Below, one piece after another: positions 15,164-23,454 of a stretch of 35,841 bases of DNA. This DNA is from Actinophytocola sp. GTDB taxonomy: Bacteria > Actinomycetota > Actinomycetes > Mycobacteriales > Pseudonocardiaceae. How positions within the stretch are numbered: position 1 is the stretch's first letter; each line of letters begins with the position of its first letter. The DNA lies in contig NZ_WHTD01000081.1 of the NCBI RefSeq assembly GCF_009379765.1, positions 1 to 35,841 of the forward strand, in the 5' to 3' direction. Position numbers and translations under genes: made by a program. The notes below the pieces were generated by a model. That model was given only the letters and a program-made list of their open reading frames with translations, was not told the DNA's origin and did not search any database.

Positions 15164-16196
15164 GCAGACGCTCCCCGACCCGGCTCCCGCCGAGCCCGCC
15201 CGCGAGCCCATCCTCGAGGTCCGCGACCTGGTCAAGCACTTCCCGGTGCGGGTCGGCGTGCTGTTCAAGCACACGATCGGCCAGGTGCGGGCGGTCGACG
15301 GCGTCTCCTTCGACCTCTACCGGGGCGAGACGCTCGGGGTGGTCGGCGAGTCCGGCTGCGGCAAGTCGACCCTCGCCCAGGTGCTGATGCGCCTCGAGCC
15401 GCCCACCAGCGGCAACGCGAGCTACGAGGGACGGGACATCTTCCGGATGCGCGGCTCGGAGCTGCGGAAGCTGCGCCGGAGCATCCAGATCGTGCTGCAG
15501 GACCCGTACACGTCGCTCAACCCGCGCATGACGGTGGGCGACATCATCGGCGAGCCGTTTGAAATTCACCCGGAAGTGGCGCCGAAAGGGTCACGGGCGG
15601 CCAAGGTTCGCGAGCTCCTGGACGTGGTCGGGCTCAACCCGGAGCACCTCAACCGCTACCCCCACCAGTTCTCCGGCGGGCAGCGCCAGCGCATCGGGAT
15701 CGCCCGCGCGCTGGCCCTGCGCCCGGACGTCATCATCTGCGACGAGCCGGTGTCCGCACTGGACGTCTCGATCCAGGCGCAGGTGATGAACCTGTTGGGA
15801 GAGCTGCAGTCCGAGTTCGGTCTGTCCTATGTGTTCATCGCGCACGACCTGTCCGTGGTGCGCCACCTTTCCGACCGCGTCGCGGTGATGTACCTCGGCA
15901 AGATCGTCGAGGTCGGCAGCGAGGAACAGATCTACTCACACCCCATGCATCCCTACACCCAGGCGTTGCTGTCGGCGGTTCCGGTGGCCGATCCCACCGT
16001 GCGCGGACAGCGACAGGTCATCCGCCTGGAGGGTGACGTGCCGAGCCCGGTCGATCCGCCGTCCGGGTGTCGGTTCCGCACCAGGTGTTGGAAGGCGCAG
16101 GAGATCTGCGCCGAGGAGGAACCCGAGCTGGTCGTGCGCGGTGGGGGGCATCCCAGCGCGTGCCACTTCGCTGAGGAAAGATCAGTCGTGCCCTGA
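15156..16196 (+). CDS. Peptide ABC transporter ATPase (DppF/OppF type)
   Basis: This 346-residue protein is the second ATPase of the importer. It starts at a GTG that overlaps the DppD gene by eight bases. Walker A is GESGCGKS (64-71), the signature is SGGQRQR (173-179), Walker B is VIICDEP (192-198) and the H-loop is FIAHDLSVV. The family's C-terminal region follows, with CRFRTRCWKAQEIC and SACHFAEE carrying the four conserved Cys. The N-terminal LEVRDLVKHFPVR motif distinguishes DppF/OppF from DppD/OppD. It is the last importer gene; a secreted protease starts 44 bases downstream and could be read through. Confidence 0.95.
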   Translation: MSEQTLPDPAPAEPAREPILEVRDLVKHFPVRVGVLFKHTIGQVRAVDGVSFDLYRGETLGVVGESGCGKSTLAQVLMRLEPPTSGNASYEGRDIFRMRGSELRKLRRSIQIVLQDPYTSLNPRMTVGDIIGEPFEIHPEVAPKGSRAAKVRELLDVVGLNPEHLNRYPHQFSGGQRQRIGIARALALRPDVIICDEPVSALDVSIQAQVMNLLGELQSEFGLSYVFIAHDLSVVRHLSDRVAVMYLGKIVEVGSEEQIYSHPMHPYTQALLSAVPVADPTVRGQRQVIRLEGDVPSPVDPPSGCRFRTRCWKAQEICAEEEPELVVRGGGHPSACHFAEERSVVP

Positions 16197-16240
16197 CAAA
16201 GGGCGGTCGGGGCGGTGTTAGTCGAGCGAGGAGGAACTGC

Positions 16241-17959
16241 GTGAAACGCAAGACAATGCTGGCATTGCTGGCCGCACCGGTGTTCGCCGCGGTAACGGTC
16301 GTGTCGATGCCCGTTGCCGCCGCGCAGCCGGACCTGTCCGGCAAGACGGTCGAGTACAGCGTGCTCGCCCGGGACGGCGTCGCCGTCGGCAAGGCGGAGG
16401 CCGCGATCAAGGCCGCGGGCGGCAAGGTCGTCCGCAGCAACGCAGCCGTGGGGCTGGTCACCGCGACCGCCCCGGAGAACGGCTTCACCCAGCGGCTCGC
16501 CGGCTCCGGTGCCGTGCTGCTGACCAGCCGCAGCAGGGTCATCGGCGAGACGCCGGACCGCAGCGCCGACAAGCGCGTGGCGAAGGAGGCCAAGGAGCAG
16601 GGTGCCAAGGCCGCGGACCGGGCCAAGGCCAAGCCCAAGGCCGGGATGGACCCGCTGGACGGCCAGCTGTGGGGCCTCACCGCGGTCCGCTCGAACCTGT
16701 CGCGCACCGTCCAGCCGGGTGACAAGCGGGTGAAGGTCGGCGTGCTCGACACCGGTGTGGACGGCAGCCACCCGGACATCGCGCCGAACTTCGACGCGGC
16801 GCTGTCGCGCAACTTCACCCATGACATCCCCACGGACGAGACCGGCGCCGTCGTCGACGGACCGTGCGAGTTCCGTGGCTGCGTCGACCCGGCGAACTGG
16901 GACGACGGCGGGCACGGCACGCACGTCGCCGGCACCATCGCCGCGGCCGCCAACGGCTTCGGCGTCTCCGGCGTCGCGCCGAACGTGTCGATCGTGAACA
17001 TCCGCGGCGGCCAGGACTCCGGGTTCTTCTTCCTGCAGCCGGTCGTCGACGCGCTCACCTATGCCGGTGACGCGGGCATCGACGTGGTGAACATGTCCTT
17101 CTTCGTCGACCCGTGGCGCTACAACTGCCTGGACAACCCGGCCGACACGGCCGAGCAGCAGGCCCAGCAGCGCACCGTGATCACCGCGATCAACCGCGCG
17201 ATGAACTACGCGCACCGCAAGGGTGTCACCCAGATCGTGTCGCTCGGCAACGGGCACGAGGACACCGGTGCGCCGCAGCCGGACACCAGCAGCCCCAACT
17301 TCCCGGCCGGCAGCACGCACGACCGCGTGATCGACAACGCCACCTGCACGTCGATGCCGGTGGACGGTGCGCACGCGATCACCGTCTCCGCCTATGGTCC
17401 CTCGCAGGCGAAGGCCGACTACTCGAGCTACGGCACCGAGCTGACGTCGGTGTCCGCGCCGGGCGGCTACTTCCGCGACTTCTTCGGCACGCCGTGGTTC
17501 CGCACCAACGAGAACCAGATCCTCTCGACGTACCCCAAGAACGTGGGGGTCGCCGAGGGCGCCATCGACGCCGACGGCAACGTGACGCCGGACGGTGCGG
17601 CGTTCGGGGTGCAGAAGGCGTGCAAGGCCAACGGGGTCTGCGGGTACTACCAGTTCCTGCAGGGCACCTCGATGGCCTCGCCGCACGCGTCCGGCGTCTC
17701 CGCGCTGATCGTCAGCGAGTACGGCAAGTACCGGGGCAACAAGGTCACGATGAAGCCGGACAAGGTGCGCGCCGTGCTCGAGGGCACCGCGTTCGCGATC
17801 CCGTGCCCGGTGCCGCGGACCGTCGACTACCTCGACGAGGGTCGCGACGACACCTTCACCGCGACGTGTGAGGGTGGTCTGGAGTACAACGGCTTCTACG
17901 GCAACGGATCCGTGGACGCTTGGGCGGCCGTCACGCAGGGCGGCCGGTACGCACACTAG
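16241..17959 (+). CDS. Secreted S8 family (subtilisin-like) serine protease
   Basis: This is a 572-residue exported protease. The Sec signal peptide is MKRKTMLALLAAPVFAAVTV onward with an AAA/Q cleavage region near 28. An N-terminal propeptide-like segment reaches to about 130 and ends in a Lys/Ala-rich linker. The catalytic domain has Asp170 (VLDTGVDGSHPD), His228 (GHGTHVAGT), the oxyanion Asn337 (VSLGNGHED) and Ser477 (GTSMASPHASG). Cys residues at about 209/214 and 461/467 may form disulfides. The start is GTG 16241 with a GAGGAGGAA Shine-Dalgarno. It lies 44 bases after the peptide importer, so extracellular proteolysis and peptide uptake may be linked. A perfect palindromic terminator follows. 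Confidence 0.94.
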   Translation: MKRKTMLALLAAPVFAAVTVVSMPVAAAQPDLSGKTVEYSVLARDGVAVGKAEAAIKAAGGKVVRSNAAVGLVTATAPENGFTQRLAGSGAVLLTSRSRVIGETPDRSADKRVAKEAKEQGAKAADRAKAKPKAGMDPLDGQLWGLTAVRSNLSRTVQPGDKRVKVGVLDTGVDGSHPDIAPNFDAALSRNFTHDIPTDETGAVVDGPCEFRGCVDPANWDDGGHGTHVAGTIAAAANGFGVSGVAPNVSIVNIRGGQDSGFFFLQPVVDALTYAGDAGIDVVNMSFFVDPWRYNCLDNPADTAEQQAQQRTVITAINRAMNYAHRKGVTQIVSLGNGHEDTGAPQPDTSSPNFPAGSTHDRVIDNATCTSMPVDGAHAITVSAYGPSQAKADYSSYGTELTSVSAPGGYFRDFFGTPWFRTNENQILSTYPKNVGVAEGAIDADGNVTPDGAAFGVQKACKANGVCGYYQFLQGTSMASPHASGVSALIVSEYGKYRGNKVTMKPDKVRAVLEGTAFAIPCPVPRTVDYLDEGRDDTFTATCEGGLEYNGFYGNGSVDAWAAVTQGGRYAH

Positions 17960-17979
17960 TTTCCATCCCTGACAGGAGC

Positions 17980-18003
17980 GCCCCGGGCCGGCCGGCCCGG
18001 GGC
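17980..18003. terminator. Perfect 24-base palindrome after the protease gene
   Basis: The 24 bases from 17980 to 18003 are exactly self-complementary (GCCCCGGGCC / GG CCGGCCCGGGGC type core). They lie 20 bases after the S8 protease stop. No long T-run follows, as is common in high-GC actinobacteria. Confidence 0.75.
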
Positions 18004-18020
18004 ACTCCCTTGTGCACACT

Positions 18021-18046
18021 GTGGACAGTCACCGTGGACAGTCACC
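18021..18046. repeat. 13-bp tandem repeat upstream of small genes
   Basis: GTGGACAGTCACC occurs at 18021-18033 and again at 18034-18046, followed by a third partial copy (GTGGACAATG, from 18047). It lies in the intergenic stretch between the protease terminator and the tiny Cys-rich gene. It could be a protein-binding array or a replication-slippage product; nothing else marks its role. Confidence 0.8.
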
Positions 18047-18180
18047 GTGGACAATGCGCACCGGGGTCAGCCGGCCTTGGTCCAACCGCGGGCGGTATCG
18101 CCCTCGTCGCTCGGACCCGACGAGGCGCGGAGGCCGCCCCGTACCCGCTCGCGACGCGATGTGTGCCGGTGCTCAGGTAC

Positions 18181-18252
18181 CTACTTGCAGCCCCCGCAGC
18201 AGCCGCAGCCGGGCCCCGAACAGTTCGTGCATCCGCACCCGCAGCCACGCAT
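18181..18252 (-). CDS. Tiny Cys-rich, metallothionein-like peptide (23 residues)
   Basis: Read on the minus strand from ATG 18252 to TAG 18181-18183 is a 23-residue peptide with eight cysteines, at positions 4, 6, 8, 11, 16, 18, 19 and 22. Most of the rest is glycine: it opens MRGCGCGCTNC and closes CGCCGGCK. A near-perfect Shine-Dalgarno (GGAGGTAACC) sits right before the ATG. C-x-C-x-C and CC motifs are typical of metallothioneins and other thiolate metal binders, so a role in binding Cu(I), Zn or Cd in the cytoplasm is plausible, but this is inference. It has no signal peptide. It is divergent from the 57-residue gene at 18363. At this length it would be skipped by most gene callers. Confidence 0.6.
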   Translation of the reverse strand: MRGCGCGCTNCSGPGCGCCGGCK

Positions 18253-18362
18253 GGTTACCTCCTACCGTTCGGAACACTCCGTGCGGGTGACATTACTCGC
18301 GGTGGCGGGCCTCCGGGTAGCACCATAGGGGTGTACTTGCAGGTCACGAAGGAGGTACGGAC

Positions 18363-18536
18363 ATGTCCGGCACCCCTGCGCACGGCACCCTCTCCGGCTA
18401 CGTGAACGACGACTGCCGGTGGACCTACTCCGTTTTCGACGCCAACACCGGCGAGTGGCGGGACGTGGGAGACCAGCGACACGAGGCCCTCCAGTTCGCC
18501 GCGTCCCTACCGGAGCCGCGACGTCCCGCGGAGTAG
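18363..18536 (+). CDS. Small conserved-looking hypothetical protein (57 residues)
   Basis: The ATG at 18363 is preceded by an excellent Shine-Dalgarno (AAGGAGGT, 8-9 bases upstream). The 57-residue product, MSGTPAHGTLSGYVNDDCRW at the start and ending PEPRRPAE, has strong GC3 bias and a compact acidic core (TYSVFDANTGEWRDVGDQ), consistent with a small beta-rich domain. It is soluble. No family is recognised. It is divergent from the Cys-rich peptide gene with about 110 bases between starts, and convergent with the S10 peptidase gene. Confidence 0.7.
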   Translation: MSGTPAHGTLSGYVNDDCRWTYSVFDANTGEWRDVGDQRHEALQFAASLPEPRRPAE

Positions 18537-18562
18537 CTCACCGAAGACCCGGATACCGCAAC

Positions 18563-18588
18563 GGCCCTCAGCCGGGTAGCCGAGGGCC
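18563..18588. terminator. Hairpin between convergent genes
   Basis: GGCCCTC at 18563-18569 pairs with GAGGGCC at 18582-18588 around a 12-base loop. It lies 27 bases after the 57-residue gene and 46 bases before the S10 peptidase stop, so it may serve both strands. Confidence 0.45.
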
Positions 18589-18633
18589 ATGCCTGCCATT
18601 TCCGGAAGCCGGTGTTCCACGTGCCGCGCCGGG

Positions 18634-20112
18634 TCAGCGGTTGGAGGCGTCCGCGATGAAATCGGCCAGGTCCTTCGACTGCTGGATTCGCGACGGCTCG
18701 TGCACGTACATCATGTGGCCCGCCTCGTAATAGGCGCTCGAGACGTTTTCGCGCAGTTCCTCCGGAATGTTCAGATGCGCCAGCACGTGCTCGGAGGCGA
18801 AGTACGGGGTCGCGCCGTCGAGGTAGCCGAAGGCCACGTGCACCTTCAGGTGCTGGTTCGCACGCATCGCGGACGCGAGCTTGTCCGTGACCGTCACGTG
18901 GGCGTTCTCGAACTCCTTGTAGGACCACGAGTCGATCACGCCGTCACCGATCACCTCGTACGGCAGGTCGTTCGGGTAGTCCAGCTCGGCGCGCAGGTAG
19001 TGGTTCAGCGCCGCCGTGTACGAGCCCATCACCGCCGATATCGACGGGTCGGCGTCCATGAGCTCGCGGCCGTAGTCCGGCGCCCAGCCGGTGAACCGCG
19101 AGTCGAGCCGGCCGACCACCAAACGCTTGTGCCGCAACAGCTCCGCGAAGAACCGGCCGTGCTCGACGCGCAGGTCGACCCGGTCGACGTAGTCCTCCGA
19201 CAGCCCGGTGAGCGCCGCGATCCTCGCCACCGTCGCCGCTCGTTCCTCAGTGGACAGACGGCTGCCCTGCGCGAGCGCCCACGGGTAGTCGCGCGAGGCG
19301 AACTCCTCCGCCTCGGACAGCACCTCCTCGAGCGGCCGGTCGCCGAGCAGGCCGTGGTAGTGCCCGATCGCCGCGTAGGTCGGCAGGAACAGCGCGTACG
19401 GCAGGTCGTTGCCCACGGAGAAGTCGAGCGACGCGAAGTCGAGCACCGCGGAGATCAGCATCAGCCCGTTGAGGTACATGCCGTACCGGTTCTGCAGGTG
19501 ATGCGCCAGCCCGCCGGCCCGCATGGTCCCGTACGACTCGCCGGCGAGGAACTTCGGCGACATCCACCGGCCGTTGCGGGACGTCCACAGCCGGATGACC
19601 TCGGCGACGGACTCGATGTCGCCCTGGAAGCCGTGGTAGTCGCCGGGCTTCTCGCCCTTCACCGCGCGCGAGTAGCCGGTGGAGACCGGGTCGATGAACA
19701 CGAGGTCGCTGTGCTGCAGGAGCGTCTCGGTGTTGTCGACCAGCCCGTACGGCGGCGCCGCGAGGTCGCCAACGTCACCGGAGACGACCCGGCGCGGGCC
19801 GAGCAGCCCGAGGTGCAGCCAGACGCTGGACGAGCCGGGGCCGCCGTTGAACGCGAAGGTGACCGGGCGCTTGGCCGGGTCGGCGCCGTCCAGGGTGTAC
19901 GCGGTGAGGAACACCTCGGCCTTGGGCAGGTACCCGTCGAACTTGCCGTCGGTGACGATCTCCTTGCGCAGCACGATGCGCCCGGCGGTGGCGGTGTAGT
20001 TCAGCTTGCGGCGTTTGACGGTGAGCGAGTGCGAGCTGGTGACGAGGTCGTCGGTCGGCTCGGCCGGCCTTTCCTCGGTGGTGGACCCGGATGCCTCGTC
20101 TGACGTCGCCAT
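18634..20112 (-). CDS. S10 family serine carboxypeptidase-like peptidase
   Basis: The 492-residue protein is an alpha/beta-hydrolase-fold peptidase of the S10 family. The oxyanion region is FNGGPGSSSVWLH (about 88-100), the nucleophile Ser193 is in GESYG, the likely Asp432 is in AFGYLDGATPY, and His466 is in EAGHMMYVHEP. No N-terminal signal peptide is evident (it begins MATSDEASGSTTEERPAEP), so it appears cytoplasmic or leaderless, unlike the vacuolar eukaryotic enzymes. Bacterial members of this group are common in actinobacteria and their substrates are poorly defined. I chose ATG 20112 as start because the upstream frame is the antisense of the uracil-DNA glycosylase gene, from which it is divergent. 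Confidence 0.92.
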   Translation of the reverse strand: MATSDEASGSTTEERPAEPTDDLVTSSHSLTVKRRKLNYTATAGRIVLRKEIVTDGKFDGYLPKAEVFLTAYTLDGADPAKRPVTFAFNGGPGSSSVWLHLGLLGPRRVVSGDVGDLAAPPYGLVDNTETLLQHSDLVFIDPVSTGYSRAVKGEKPGDYHGFQGDIESVAEVIRLWTSRNGRWMSPKFLAGESYGTMRAGGLAHHLQNRYGMYLNGLMLISAVLDFASLDFSVGNDLPYALFLPTYAAIGHYHGLLGDRPLEEVLSEAEEFASRDYPWALAQGSRLSTEERAATVARIAALTGLSEDYVDRVDLRVEHGRFFAELLRHKRLVVGRLDSRFTGWAPDYGRELMDADPSISAVMGSYTAALNHYLRAELDYPNDLPYEVIGDGVIDSWSYKEFENAHVTVTDKLASAMRANQHLKVHVAFGYLDGATPYFASEHVLAHLNIPEELRENVSSAYYEAGHMMYVHEPSRIQQSKDLADFIADASNR

Positions 20113-20163
20113 GATCCGCACCCTACGTGCCGGGCTCACTCGGGTGCCAAGCAGAATCGGGGT

Positions 20164-20850
20164 GTGTCCGACCTGGCCTCGCTCGACCAGCAGGTGACCG
20201 AGTGCCGCGCGTGCCCGCGGCTGGTGGCCTGGCGGGAGGAGGTGGCCAGGGTCAAGCGCGCGTCGTTCGCCGACCAGACGTACTGGGGCCGCCCGGTCCC
20301 CGGGTTCGGCCCGCCCGACGCACCGCTCGCGATCGTCGGCCTGGCCCCGGCCGCCCACGGCGCAAACCGCACCGGCCGCATGTTCACCGGCGACCGTTCC
20401 GGCGATGTCCTGTATGCCGCGTTGCACGCGGTGGGCCTCGCATCCCAGCCAACGTCGACCCACATCGGCGACGGCCTGGAGCTGTACGGCGTCCGGGTCA
20501 CCGCGCCGGTCCGCTGCGCGCCGCCGGCGAACAAGCCGACCCCCGCCGAACGCGACAACTGCCGCCCGTGGCTTGCGCGTGAGCTCGAACTGCTGCCGGT
20601 GCGCGCGATCGTGGTGCTCGGCGCGTTCGGCTGGCAGGCGCTGCTGCCGGTGCTGTCCTCGGCCGGCTGGCAGGTCCCGGTGCCCCGCCCGAGGTTCGGT
20701 CACGCCGTGGAGGTGGAGCTCGCGGGACCGCGGCCGCTGCACGTGCTGGGCTGCTACCACGTGAGCCAGCAGAACACCTTCACCGGCAAGCTCACCCCGG
20801 CGATGGTCGAGGCGGTCCTGACCCGCGCGAAGGACCTGGCCGGGCTGTGA
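20164..20850 (+). CDS. Family 5 uracil-DNA glycosylase (UdgB type)
   Basis: This 228-residue DNA-repair enzyme removes uracil and some other deaminated bases. Four cysteines suited to the [4Fe-4S] cluster are Cys14 and Cys17 (CRACPRLV), Cys118 (PVRCAPPANKPTP) and Cys133 (DNCRPW). Motif A is GLAPAAHGANRTGRMFTGD; the Ala in GLAPAAHG instead of a catalytic Asp/Glu is characteristic of family 5. The second active-site motif is HVSQQNTFTGKLTP. The start GTG 20164 follows another GTG at 20162, out of frame. It is divergent from the S10 peptidase gene with about 50 bases between starts. Confidence 0.93.
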   Translation: MSDLASLDQQVTECRACPRLVAWREEVARVKRASFADQTYWGRPVPGFGPPDAPLAIVGLAPAAHGANRTGRMFTGDRSGDVLYAALHAVGLASQPTSTHIGDGLELYGVRVTAPVRCAPPANKPTPAERDNCRPWLARELELLPVRAIVVLGAFGWQALLPVLSSAGWQVPVPRPRFGHAVEVELAGPRPLHVLGCYHVSQQNTFTGKLTPAMVEAVLTRAKDLAGL

Positions 20851-21003
20851 GCCCCGCCGGCCGCGAACCAGCGGAGCCGGTCGAGGCCTGGTTCGAAATC
20901 ATTGAGCGCTCGGTCACCGCGCGGGTACTCTCGGACGTAGCGCAGGCCCGCCGCGCGGAGGGGGTCGACTCGGACAACTCCTGGCGGGCACAGGGAATCC
21001 ATT

Positions 21004-21189
21004 GTGGGCGCACTTCTCCTGCTCGTCATCCTCGTTTGGACGTTCGGCCTCGGGTGGGTCGTGCTCGGCAGGCTGCTTTCCGTTCCGGAACGGAAAGCCA
21101 TGGTCAGGGTCCGGGTGCTGCCGTGGCCGTGGGTCGAGATCAGCGTCGGCGGTGAATGCACATGCGACGCACACCGGGGCCGCGGCTAG
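21004..21189 (+). CDS. Possible small membrane protein (61 residues)
   Basis: A GTG at 21004 opens a 61-residue frame with one hydrophobic segment at about 3-26 (ALLLLVILVWTFGLGWVVLG) and a basic tail (RVRVLPWPWVEISVGGE). GC3 is higher in this frame than in the overlapping ones. No clear Shine-Dalgarno is seen. A perfect 24-base palindrome (21075-21098) lies inside the frame. Another open frame (20847-21155) overlaps; its first half has coding-like GC3 up to about 21000, so a frameshifted longer gene cannot be excluded. Confidence 0.4.
   Translation: MGALLLLVILVWTFGLGWVVLGRLLSVPERKAMVRVRVLPWPWVEISVGGECTCDAHRGRG
21075..21098. repeat. Perfect 24-bp palindrome
   Basis: GCTTTCCGTTCC at 21075-21086 is followed directly by its exact reverse complement GGAACGGAAAGC at 21087-21098, with no loop. 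It could be an operator for a dimeric regulator of the downstream operon (start 21246), or a cruciform. If the small frame at 21004 is real, it falls within coding sequence. Confidence 0.8.
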
Positions 21190-21245
21190 ATATCGACTGG
21201 ATAAACGTCCGCCTTTCCCTTGGTCCGTGAGGCATGCTGCGGGGG

Positions 21246-21983
21246 ATGAGGAGCTCCCGGGTCGCCGTTCTGTGCACGGTCGCCGCCTTGCTCCTGTTCG
21301 CGGTCGTCGCCGCGCGGGGGAAGTCGGCCGTGCCCGGCAGCCTGCGGGACGTTCCGTTGGAGCGGGGCGTCGGCGACACCCCTCCGCTGCACGGCGCACC
21401 GACCGACGAGAACGCGTTCAAGGTCGACGTCGTCGACAGGGCCGAGGTGGTCCAGACCTTCATGACCGTCATCGCGATGATCCTGCTGCTCATCGCGTTC
21501 TCGCTGCTGGTCCGGCATCTCCGCCGGCTCCAGCGGCGCAAGCGCCGCCTGGGCGTCGGCGTTGAGGCCGACGAGGAGATCGGCGCGCTCGAGGTCACGA
21601 TGCCGATGCGGCTGCGCCGCGCGGCCGAGAGTGCCCGCACCGAGCTCGCCGGCAGGCGGGGCGGCCCACCGGGCGACGCGGTCATCGCCGCGTGGCTGCG
21701 GCTCGAGGAGGCCACCGCGCACGAAGGCGCCGGCCGCGAGCCGCACCAGACCGCCACCGAGTTCACCGCCGCGCTGCTCGCCCGCCACATCACCCGCGAG
21801 CCCGCCCTCGACGACCTCCGCGAGCTCTACCAGCGGGCCCGCTTCGGCCCGCCCGGCCAGGTCGGCGACGCCGAGGCCGACGCCGCCCTCGCCGCGCTCG
21901 ACCGGATCCTGGCCGCGCTCGCGAACGGTGCGGCGCACGCCGAAAGCGAAGAGGCCGCCAGCGCCGCGGAGCCGGTCGGGTGA
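21246..21983 (+). CDS. DUF4129 domain-containing membrane protein
   Basis: The 245-residue protein has a first hydrophobic segment at about 6-23 (VAVLCTVAALLLFAVVAA), an extracytoplasmic stretch, a second transmembrane helix at about 70-91 (TFMTVIAMILLLIAFSLLV) and a cytoplasmic basic patch. A C-terminal DUF4129 domain (about 125-232) follows, with AWLRLEEATAHEGAGREPHQ and TATEFTAALLARH as its usual core. ATG 21246 has a GC-rich purine run upstream; ATG 21234 would add four residues. DUF4129 proteins accompany MoxR ATPases and DUF58 proteins in actinobacteria, and all three are here in order, so a shared membrane-linked role is likely. The biochemical activity is unknown. Confidence 0.88.
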   Translation: MRSSRVAVLCTVAALLLFAVVAARGKSAVPGSLRDVPLERGVGDTPPLHGAPTDENAFKVDVVDRAEVVQTFMTVIAMILLLIAFSLLVRHLRRLQRRKRRLGVGVEADEEIGALEVTMPMRLRRAAESARTELAGRRGGPPGDAVIAAWLRLEEATAHEGAGREPHQTATEFTAALLARHITREPALDDLRELYQRARFGPPGQVGDAEADAALAALDRILAALANGAAHAESEEAASAAEPVG

Positions 21984-22449
21984 GCGTCGTGCGCGCCGCT
22001 CTGCTCGCCGTCCTCACCGCCGTGGTGGTGGCGGTGGTGGTCGTCGTCGCCATGGGCACCCCGGTCTCGTGGGCGATCGTCATCTCGCTGCCCGCCGGCG
22101 CCGCGGTGCTGCTCGCGGGCCTGTTCTCCGGCGCGTTCGACGCCGACTGGACACCCGAGCCCGACCGGCCGTCGTCCAGTGTCTGCCTGCACGCGACCTC
22201 CCTCACCGAGCGGTTGAGCCAGGCCGCCGCCGACCCCTACCGGTTCACCTCGCGGGTCCAGCCGCGGTTGCGCAGGCTCGCGGTCACCACCCTTCGCCGC
22301 GACCCCGACACCGCGGACATCGCCGACCTGCACGACCCGCGGGCCCGTGCGCGGCTCGGCGACGACCTGCACCGGCTGCTCACCGCCCACGACGCCAGTC
22401 TGCCCAAGCCGAACGAGTTCGCCGCGCTGGTGCGGCGCCTGGAGGAACT

Positions 22450-22453
<4 letters not shown>
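21980..22453 (+). CDS. Two-helix membrane protein of the MoxR/DUF58 operon
   Basis: The 157-residue protein starts at a GTG overlapping the DUF4129 stop (GTGA). It has two closely spaced transmembrane helices (about 5-26 and 29-52) followed by a cytoplasmic domain with LHATSLTERLSQAAADPYRF and QPRLRRLAVTTLRRDPDTAD, and ends RLEEL. No named family is recognised, but small proteins of this plan are regular partners between DUF4129 and MoxR genes in actinobacteria. Its stop overlaps the ATG of the MoxR gene, whose Shine-Dalgarno (GGAGGAAC) lies inside this gene, so translation is coupled. Confidence 0.8.

Positions 22454-23453
<1,000 letters not shown>

Positions 23454-23454
<1 letters not shown>

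Noticed and set aside
15953..18019. 688-codon minus-strand frame
   Set aside because: It is the antisense of the S8 protease gene, with no domain-like content.
18589..20103. 504-codon plus-strand frame
   Set aside because: It is the shadow of the S10 peptidase, whose catalytic motifs are all on the minus strand.
20847..21155. 102-codon frame after the uracil-DNA glycosylase gene
   Set aside because: The first half has coding-like GC3, but the second half does not and overlaps the membrane-protein frame at 21004. No family is seen, so I did not list it as a gene.
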